From the NCBI GenBank assembly GCA_934525735.1, contig CAKSZM010000017.1, positions 1-27,602 of the forward strand: a stretch of DNA of 27,602 bases, read 5' to 3'. Shown in pieces: positions 23,062-27,602 of this stretch. The DNA comes from an uncultured Faecalibacterium sp. Its GTDB lineage: Bacteria > Bacillota > Clostridia > Oscillospirales > Ruminococcaceae. A program made the position numbers and the translations under genes. The notes under the pieces were generated by a model that saw only the letters and a list, made by a program, of their open reading frames with translations, did no database searches and was not told the origin of the DNA. How positions within the stretch are numbered: position 1 is the first letter of the stretch; every line of letters starts with the position of its first letter.

Positions 23062-23991
23062 TTACTGTATCACGATGTTGCGGCTGATCTTGCTGCAGGA
23101 GTAGTTGCCGCTGATCTCCGCCGTCTGCTCGTAGGTGCCCGGTTCCGTGGGCAGCGCACCGGTGCTGCAGACAGAGCCGTTTTTCTTATAGGTATAACGG
23201 ATCTTGTCGGTGGGCACCACCTGGCCGTCCACTTCCAGCACAGCCGCTGCGTTAAAGCTTCTGGCTGCATCCCGGGACATGCTGTTTCCGGCCTGCTGTG
23301 CCCAGTACATGCGCACGCCGTCGGTCTTGGGCTTGATCTTGAACATGGCAAAGCCCGCTGTGTTCACATCGCCGTTTTCCAGTGCGACTGCACCCGCCAC
23401 ATAGTTGCCGGAGTCCGTGGGCTGTTCGTCCAGATAGATGCGGCTGAACGCCCCCTCCGGCAGGTATTTGCGAATCAGGTTCAGCGACAGGCGCAAGCCG
23501 TTGGCCACCTGATCGATCTGCGGCACATAGAAGTGCAGCACGTCCATCACCGACACAGCCTCATCGGCCACACGCAGCAGCACGCTGACATCGTTGCCGT
23601 CGATGAGCTGCTTGAGATAATTGTAAACATTGAACTCCTCTGCCTGATCCGGTGTTTTGGACATCTTCTTGGGCAGGGGGATCATCTTCAGCAGGGTCCG
23701 GATCTTATCCGACATCACCAGCGTCACATAGCCGTTGGCCTCGCCGCCGGTGCCCAGCACTATACCAAGATACTGCGTATCCTGCGGGTTCGTCTCGATC
23801 TCCAGCTTGCAGTCGGAACCATAAACCAGATTGCCCGTTGCCTTGAGCCGGATGGTCACAGCCCCGTTTTCATCTTCGGCCGCAATGCTCTGCCGTGCAG
23901 AGGGAGCCGATGCTGCCAGAACCGGCATTGCCGCCACACTCAGTGTGACCGCGGCTGCCAGTGTAAACGCGATCAGTCGTTTGCCCTTCAT
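23062..23991 (-). CDS. Secreted protein of unknown function
   Basis: A 309-residue protein with a clear signal peptide: basic start MKGKR, hydrophobic core, and a likely cut after AMPVLA (about residue 26). There is no lipobox cysteine, LPXTG motif or membrane tail, so it should be released or held by other means. The mature part begins with a beta-rich region, has a helical middle (about 95-180), and ends in an Ig-like region with TYKKNGSVCSTGALPTEPGTY that resembles the MBG-type repeats of cell surface proteins. Two cysteines in the last 40 residues could form a disulfide. I do not recognise the family. ATG 23991 has AAGGAGG nine bases upstream, and a strong promoter precedes it. Confidence 0.75.
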   Translation of the reverse strand: MKGKRLIAFTLAAAVTLSVAAMPVLAASAPSARQSIAAEDENGAVTIRLKATGNLVYGSDCKLEIETNPQDTQYLGIVLGTGGEANGYVTLVMSDKIRTLLKMIPLPKKMSKTPDQAEEFNVYNYLKQLIDGNDVSVLLRVADEAVSVMDVLHFYVPQIDQVANGLRLSLNLIRKYLPEGAFSRIYLDEQPTDSGNYVAGAVALENGDVNTAGFAMFKIKPKTDGVRMYWAQQAGNSMSRDAARSFNAAAVLEVDGQVVPTDKIRYTYKKNGSVCSTGALPTEPGTYEQTAEISGNYSCSKISRNIVIQ

Positions 23992-24027
23992 GGATGCAAA
24001 ACCTCCTTATCCCCTGATTCTAGCCTG

Positions 24028-24056
24028 ATTTTACCGCAAAACATTCTTTGGGTCAA
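24028..24056 (-). promoter_or_regulatory. Promoter of the secreted-protein gene
   Basis: On the minus strand TTGACC (24051-24056) and TAAAAT (24028-24033) with 17 bases between, about 35 bases before the start codon. Confidence 0.75.
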
Positions 24057-24098
24057 TAACGGGATTCAAGTAGTTCAATTTTTTTACATTTTATACAC

Positions 24099-24127
24099 AA
24101 AGGGGATCCCCAAAACAGGGCATCCCC
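24099..24127 (-). terminator. Probable terminator of the GntR gene
   Basis: On the minus strand GGGGAT plus CCC pair with GGG plus ATCCCC around a seven-base loop, giving nine pairs with one bulged base, then only three T. It begins six bases after the stop codon. The short T run lowers confidence. Confidence 0.5.
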
Positions 24128-24132
24128 ACTGT

Positions 24133-24807
24133 TTATTCATCAATAAAATATTCCGGATGAACCGCCCGCGCCTGCTCCACCGAGAGCTTGTAGCGGGTCA
24201 GGTGGCTGTGCAGTGCTTCGCCCACATCTTCCGGGCTGCCGCTGACCAGTGCCTCCAGAATGCGGGTATGTGCTCCGCACACCGATTTGTTTTCCTCGGT
24301 CTGCAGGCTGAATTTGCGGATGCGCTCCACATGCTGCAGCTTTGAGAGCATGTAGTCGTAGTGCATTTCCATGCCGCAGAGTTCAAAGGCTTTGCGGTGG
24401 AATGCATTGTCCAGCTCCAGCAGCCGCGTGGGGCGCTCGGGCTGGCTGAGATCTGCTTCCAGCTGCCGGTAGTCCTCGATATTTTCCCGGTAGTCTGCGA
24501 TCTGCGTTTCGGTCAGGCCGCCGCGCAGACGGTTCAGGATCTCTTTTTCCAGTGTATAGCGGGAAAACTGCTCCATTTCCATCAGCTTCAGGTTGATGGG
24601 CGCCACATGGGTGCCGCTCTGGGGTTTGATATCCACCATGCGGGCCAGACTCAGCATCAGCAGTGCTTCCCGCATGGGCGTCCGGCTGATGCCCAGTTCT
24701 TCCGCCAGTTCCCGGTCGTTCAGCGGGTCACCCGGCTTCAGCTCCATGGTAATGATCCGGTTCCGGATGGTCTGATAGGCCGTTTCGCGCGCACTTCGTG
24801 ATGACAT
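24133..24807 (-). CDS. GntR-family regulator, FadR subfamily
   Basis: A 224-residue DNA-binding regulator. The N-terminal winged helix is typical (1-70: YQTIRNRIITMELKPGD, NDRELAEELGISRTPMREAL). The C-terminal FCD domain is helical and keeps the metal-site residues Asp133, His137, His180 and His202, as in FadR-type proteins that bind small carboxylates or sugar acids next to a metal ion. ATG 24807 has GGGAGAG upstream; a longer frame to 24846 lacks a ribosome site. A GTATAC-centred box lies at its own start site, and the same ten bases appear upstream of the KDPG aldolase gene at 26675. This suggests autoregulation and control of sugar-acid breakdown, which is inference. The ligand is unknown. 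Confidence 0.9.
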   Translation of the reverse strand: MSSRSARETAYQTIRNRIITMELKPGDPLNDRELAEELGISRTPMREALLMLSLARMVDIKPQSGTHVAPINLKLMEMEQFSRYTLEKEILNRLRGGLTETQIADYRENIEDYRQLEADLSQPERPTRLLELDNAFHRKAFELCGMEMHYDYMLSKLQHVERIRKFSLQTEENKSVCGAHTRILEALVSGSPEDVGEALHSHLTRYKLSVEQARAVHPEYFIDE

Positions 24808-24843
24808 GCTTTTCTCTCCCTTCGGGCCGCCAAAGTAATATAT

Positions 24844-24853
24844 CAATGTATAC
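24844..24853. promoter_or_regulatory. Candidate GntR operator at its own promoter
   Basis: CAATGTATAC, with the palindromic core GTATAC, lies just after the -10 box of the GntR promoter, over the expected start site. The identical ten bases occur at 26675-26684. FadR-type regulators often bind short TGTATACA-like palindromes. Confidence 0.5.
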
Positions 24854-24857
24854 CATC

Positions 24858-24886
24858 ATATTACCCAGCACCGGGGCGGCTGTCAA
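24858..24886 (-). promoter_or_regulatory. Promoter of the GntR gene
   Basis: On the minus strand a consensus TTGACA (24881-24886) and TAATAT (24858-24863) are separated by 17 bases, about 50 bases before the start codon. Confidence 0.8.
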
Positions 24887-24930
24887 GTGGAATGCCAACC
24901 GAAAATTGCCATAATTTTTCTCTGTTTTGT

Positions 24931-25572
24931 TCAGCTGTGCGCCTTGCGCGGACGGTACAGCACCGGCACCCAGACAAACGCCACCGCAAGGCCGCACACC
25001 ACGTCGATCACAGAGTGCTGCTTGGTGAACACGGTGGAAACACAGATCAGCGCTGCCCAGACCCATGCAACAGCTTTCAGTGCCGGGCGGTCTTTGGCCA
25101 GCGTGCTTTTGCTGAACGCCAGCGCCATGCAGGCCGAGCTCTGGCAGTGGATGGAGGGGCAGACGTTGACCGAAGCATCCGCGCTCCACAGCAGCTTCAT
25201 GATGCTCATGGCGATGTTGCTGCGGCCCACTGCCCCGGCTGCCGGCCGGATGTCCAGCCCGTTGGGCAGGATCATATAGATGATCAGGCAGAAGGTCATG
25301 CCCGAAAACATCATCAGGCAGAGCTTATCGTAGCTTTTGGTGTCGCACCACCACAGCACCGCCGTGACCCCCGCCAGCAGCAAAAACCAGCTGCAGTACG
25401 GGAACACGAACCATTCGTTGAAGGGGATCCGATCATCGAGCGGGGCATGGATGATATACTTCGGCTCCTTGACCGTCAGATCCAGCCAGAAAAACCAGAC
25501 CAGATACACCGCCCAGTACAGCTGGAACCACAGGTGCGGGCGGCGCTGCGCCCACAGTTGCTTGAGATTCAT
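24931..25572 (-). CDS. PAP2-type membrane phosphatase
   Basis: A 213-residue protein with about five to six membrane segments that belongs to the PAP2 superfamily, close to the inositolphosphotransferase-like (PAP2_3) branch. The conserved signatures are PSIH (139-142) and STVFTKQHSVID (179-190) with catalytic His186 and Asp190; the arginine that usually follows Ser in motif 3 is Thr, as in that branch. RP in GLDIRP (109-110) may belong to motif 1. It probably removes phosphate from lipid or isoprenoid phosphates at the outer face of the membrane, for example undecaprenyl pyrophosphate, but the substrate is open. I took ATG 25572 because AGGAGA lies seven bases upstream; the longer frame to 25689 would cover the promoter. 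Confidence 0.87.
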   Translation of the reverse strand: MNLKQLWAQRRPHLWFQLYWAVYLVWFFWLDLTVKEPKYIIHAPLDDRIPFNEWFVFPYCSWFLLLAGVTAVLWWCDTKSYDKLCLMMFSGMTFCLIIYMILPNGLDIRPAAGAVGRSNIAMSIMKLLWSADASVNVCPSIHCQSSACMALAFSKSTLAKDRPALKAVAWVWAALICVSTVFTKQHSVIDVVCGLAVAFVWVPVLYRPRKAHS

Positions 25573-25608
25573 GGTATTTCTCCTATATTTCGAATGAAAT
25601 GACGTGTT

Positions 25609-25637
25609 ATTATAGCACATTTCGTCCACTTGCGCAA
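25609..25637 (-). promoter_or_regulatory. Promoter of the PAP2 gene
   Basis: On the minus strand TTGCGC (25632-25637) and a perfect TATAAT (25609-25614) with 17 bases between. Its -35 box overlaps that of the divergent HAD gene promoter. Confidence 0.8.
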
Positions 25638-25658
25638 TCGCTGCGGCTGCGATAGAAT
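25630..25658 (+). promoter_or_regulatory. Promoter of the HAD phosphatase gene
   Basis: TTGCGC (25630-25635) and TAGAAT (25653-25658) with 17 bases between. The palindrome TTGCGCAA (25630-25637) provides the -35 box for both strands. Confidence 0.65.
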
Positions 25659-25721
25659 GAAAGTGTTTGTGAATTTTTTTCTCTTCCATGCGGAGAGCAT
25701 ACCTATTTAAAAGGAGCCTTT

Positions 25722-26633
25722 ATGTCACAGAATCTCCCCTCTGTCCGCCTTGTCGCGCTGGATCTGGACGGCACCCTGCTGAACCGCAGCGGCGATGTCA
25801 GCCCACTCACCCGCGAAGCCATTGCCCGCGCGGCGGCAAACGGTGTCGTGGTCGTGCCTGCCACCGGCCGTCCGCTGGCCAGCCTGCCGCCGGTTGTGGC
25901 GCAGCTGCCCGGCATCCGGTACGCCATCACTTCCAACGGCGCCGCCGTCTGGGATCTCGGCAGCGACCCGCTGGGCGCTGTCTACAGCCGCTACGCCAAT
26001 GCTGCTGAGCGCCGGACCAGCGAACCCGCCTGCCTGCTGCGCCGCCTGATGCCGGCGGAGACTGCCCGGGAAGCTTTTGCGCTTTTCCAGCAGTACGACG
26101 GAGAGTTGAGCGTATTCAGCGACGGGCTGTGCATCAAGACTCCGGAGGGCATTGCAAAACTGGAAGCCCGCCGCGCGCAGTTCCTTTCCACCGAGGCAAA
26201 ACAGAGCACCACCGACGGCCGGTTCACGGTCGTGCAAGGCATCGAAAGCTGGATGGCGCGCCACGCCGGTGAGATCGAAAAACTCTGCATGTTCTTCGAC
26301 AGCAAAGAAAAGGCGCAGGATGTGATGCCGCTGTTCCTTGCCATGCCGGGGGTCGAGGTTGTTCAGGGTTCCCCGGACAACATCGAAGTGACCGCCGCCG
26401 GCGTGGACAAAGGCGAAGCCCTGCTGGCGCTGGCCGACCGGCTGGGCATCCCGCACGAACAGACCATGGCCGTGGGCGACAGCGGCAACGACCGCGCCAT
26501 GCTGGAAAAGGCCGGCATCGCCGCCGTCATGGCCAACGGAATGCCTGAGATCAGGGCCATTGGCCGCCTTGTCAGCGAGGCTGACTGCGACCACGACGGC
26601 GTAGCCGAGCTGTTCCGAAAGGCCGGAATTTAA
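25722..26633 (+). CDS. Cof-type HAD-family phosphatase
   Basis: A 303-residue cytosolic hydrolase of the HAD superfamily, class IIB (Cof/YkrA type), which removes phosphate from sugar phosphates, flavin or similar small molecules. Motif I is DLDGTLL with nucleophile Asp14 and acid/base Asp16; motif II is TSNGA; motif III Lys lies in the DKGEALLAL region; motif IV is GDSGND (252-257). The cap domain lies between motifs II and III. AAAAGGAG lies eight bases before ATG 25722. The protein is slightly longer than usual (about 270) because of an insert near 95-110. It is divergent from the PAP2 gene and shares its promoter region. The real substrate cannot be read from sequence. Confidence 0.92.
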   Translation: MSQNLPSVRLVALDLDGTLLNRSGDVSPLTREAIARAAANGVVVVPATGRPLASLPPVVAQLPGIRYAITSNGAAVWDLGSDPLGAVYSRYANAAERRTSEPACLLRRLMPAETAREAFALFQQYDGELSVFSDGLCIKTPEGIAKLEARRAQFLSTEAKQSTTDGRFTVVQGIESWMARHAGEIEKLCMFFDSKEKAQDVMPLFLAMPGVEVVQGSPDNIEVTAAGVDKGEALLALADRLGIPHEQTMAVGDSGNDRAMLEKAGIAAVMANGMPEIRAIGRLVSEADCDHDGVAELFRKAGI

Positions 26634-26674
26634 GGAAAAAACGGTCGATTTTCAGGCCATTCGTCATTTTTGTG

Positions 26675-26684
26675 CAATGTATAC
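26675..26684. promoter_or_regulatory. Candidate GntR operator upstream of the aldolase gene
   Basis: CAATGTATAC, extended here to the perfect palindrome TGTATACA (26678-26685), repeats the ten bases found at the GntR promoter. It lies about 35 bases upstream of the predicted -35 box of the aldolase gene. Confidence 0.45.
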
Positions 26685-26718
26685 AAGCTCTTATGCAAAA
26701 CATTGTGCTTGTTGAGCA

Positions 26719-26747
26719 TTACCAAACTCGTTTCCGTCGTTTATACT
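26719..26747 (+). promoter_or_regulatory. Promoter of the aldolase gene
   Basis: TATACT (26742-26747) is a good -10 box; TTACCA (26719-26724), 17 bases before it, is a weak -35 match. A weak -35 fits a promoter that needs an activator. The 202 bases between the HAD and aldolase genes hold only this promoter and the box upstream. Confidence 0.6.
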
Positions 26748-26835
26748 AATATTACAAGCGCACAGTGGGTGCACCATGCCCATCCGGCAGCCCACGCGCA
26801 CCGAGAGAGTTCAATTTTAAAAGGAGAAATGCGTT

Positions 26836-27602
26836 ATGAATCCCATCGTAGAAAAGGTCTATCAGATCGGCATTATCCCTGTTATCGCCTTCAACAGCGT
26901 GGATGAGGCCCTGCCCCTGTGCAAGGCTCTGGCCGAGGGCGGTCTGCCCGCAGCCGAGGTCACCTTCCGCACCGCATGTGCTGAGGAGTGCATCCGCAAG
27001 ATCCACGAGGAGATGCCCGAGATGCTGCTGGGCGCAGGCACTGTCCTGACCACCGAGCAGGCTGACCGTGCTATGGCAGCCGGTGCTTCCTTTATCGTTG
27101 CTCCCGGCTTCGACCCCGAAGTCTGCAAGCACGTCATCGACAAGGGCGGCATCATGATGCCCGGCACCTGCTCTGCAGGCGAGATGCAGCAGGCCATGAA
27201 CATGGGCTGCGAGGCTCTGAAGTTCTTCCCCGCTGAAGCAAACGGCGGTGTCGGCATGCTGAAGAACATCGGCGCTGCTCTGAAGAGCGCCCGCTGGATG
27301 TGCACCGGCGGTGTCAACGCCAAGAACGTCAACGATTATCTGGGCTATGACCAGATCTTTGCTGTCGGCGGCACCTGGATGTGCAAGAGCGACGTGATCA
27401 AGGCTCACGACTGGGCAAAGATCACCGCTCAGAGCAAGGAAGCCGTTGACACCATGCTGGGTCTGAAGCTGATGCACGTTGGCATCAACACTGCCAACGA
27501 GGAAGAGGCCATGAAGATGGCAAATCTCATCGGCAGCCTGCTGAACATGAAGGTCGCTCCCGGCAATTCCAGCATCTTTGTGGGCAACAAGGAGTTTGAG
27601 AT
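26836..27602 (+). CDS. eda: KDPG/KHG aldolase with C-terminal VOC-like domain, 3' end cut
   Basis: The first 210 residues are a class I aldolase that splits 2-keto-3-deoxy-6-phosphogluconate into pyruvate and glyceraldehyde 3-phosphate (or acts on 4-hydroxy-2-oxoglutarate). Seen are PVIAFNSVDEAL, EVTFRT with catalytic Glu41, GAGTVLT, the LKFFPAEANGG segment with Schiff-base Lys129, CTGGVN and AVGGTWM. E. coli Eda ends near residue 213, but this frame goes on: LMHVGINTANEEEAMKMANL looks like the start of a VOC (glyoxalase-like) domain. The frame is still open at the window end, with 255 codons visible. AAGGAG lies nine bases before ATG 26836; an ATG at 26829 is in another frame and soon stops. 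Codons are typical of highly expressed genes. A GntR-box upstream links it to the nearby regulator. Confidence 0.92.
   Translation, partial: MNPIVEKVYQIGIIPVIAFNSVDEALPLCKALAEGGLPAAEVTFRTACAEECIRKIHEEMPEMLLGAGTVLTTEQADRAMAAGASFIVAPGFDPEVCKHVIDKGGIMMPGTCSAGEMQQAMNMGCEALKFFPAEANGGVGMLKNIGAALKSARWMCTGGVNAKNVNDYLGYDQIFAVGGTWMCKSDVIKAHDWAKITAQSKEAVDTMLGLKLMHVGINTANEEEAMKMANLIGSLLNMKVAPGNSSIFVGNKEFE

Noticed and set aside
26829..26906. ATG at 26829 as an alternative start before the aldolase gene
   Set aside because: Its frame ends after about 26 codons without similarity to anything, and the aldolase frame starts at 26836.

Overview
The window looks like chromosomal DNA from a GC-rich, low-spore or non-sporing member of the Clostridia, most like Faecalibacterium or a close Oscillospiraceae relative. 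The reasons are the Firmicutes-type division and cell wall cluster, strong AGGAGG ribosome binding sites, TTGACA/TATAAT-type promoters and the clostridial families of unknown function. This placement rests on recognition of protein families, not on a search. No tRNA, rRNA, CRISPR array, phage or insertion sequence was seen.

Layout. Positions 1-741 (+) hold the 3' part of a D-3-phosphoglycerate dehydrogenase gene (serA). Positions 1092-3550 (+) hold a DUF6110-type small protein and an atypical P1B-type metal ATPase, separated by an intrinsic terminator. From 16129 back to 3611 (-) runs the dcw cluster in the order mraZ, rsmH, ftsL-like, PASTA-containing transpeptidase, murF, mraY, ftsW, murG, ftsQ/divIB, murE. 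It starts at a clear promoter with a three-copy MraZ box. murD, murC, murB, ftsA and ftsZ are absent, and murE sits at the far end. Positions 16357-17409 (-) encode a coiled-coil protein and RsmD.

Positions 17605-18225 (+) encode a flavodoxin-fold protein with an iron-sulfur flavoprotein cysteine motif. Positions 18395-20782 (+) encode a GH2-family protein. Positions 20913-22999 (+) hold a three-gene group: a membrane zinc-ribbon protein, a DUF5685-type protein and a J-domain protein. A bidirectional terminator separates this group from a secreted protein (23062-23991, -). Then follow a FadR-type GntR regulator (-), a PAP2-type membrane phosphatase (-) and a divergent HAD phosphatase (+). The window ends inside a KDPG aldolase gene (+) that continues into a VOC-like domain.

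How the genes work together. The dcw genes make and flip-side-process lipid-linked peptidoglycan precursors and build the septum. The oddest point is the mraY gene of this cluster: it has lost the aspartate of the GDTGS motif and most of the HHH motif, so it may not be the main MraY. The FtsW catalytic loop and the MurE substrate motif are also unusual. At the right end, the GntR regulator promoter and the region upstream of the aldolase share a 10-base box around GTATAC, which suggests that the regulator controls sugar-acid breakdown. The zinc-ribbon, DUF5685 and J-domain genes form the best candidate for an undescribed system.
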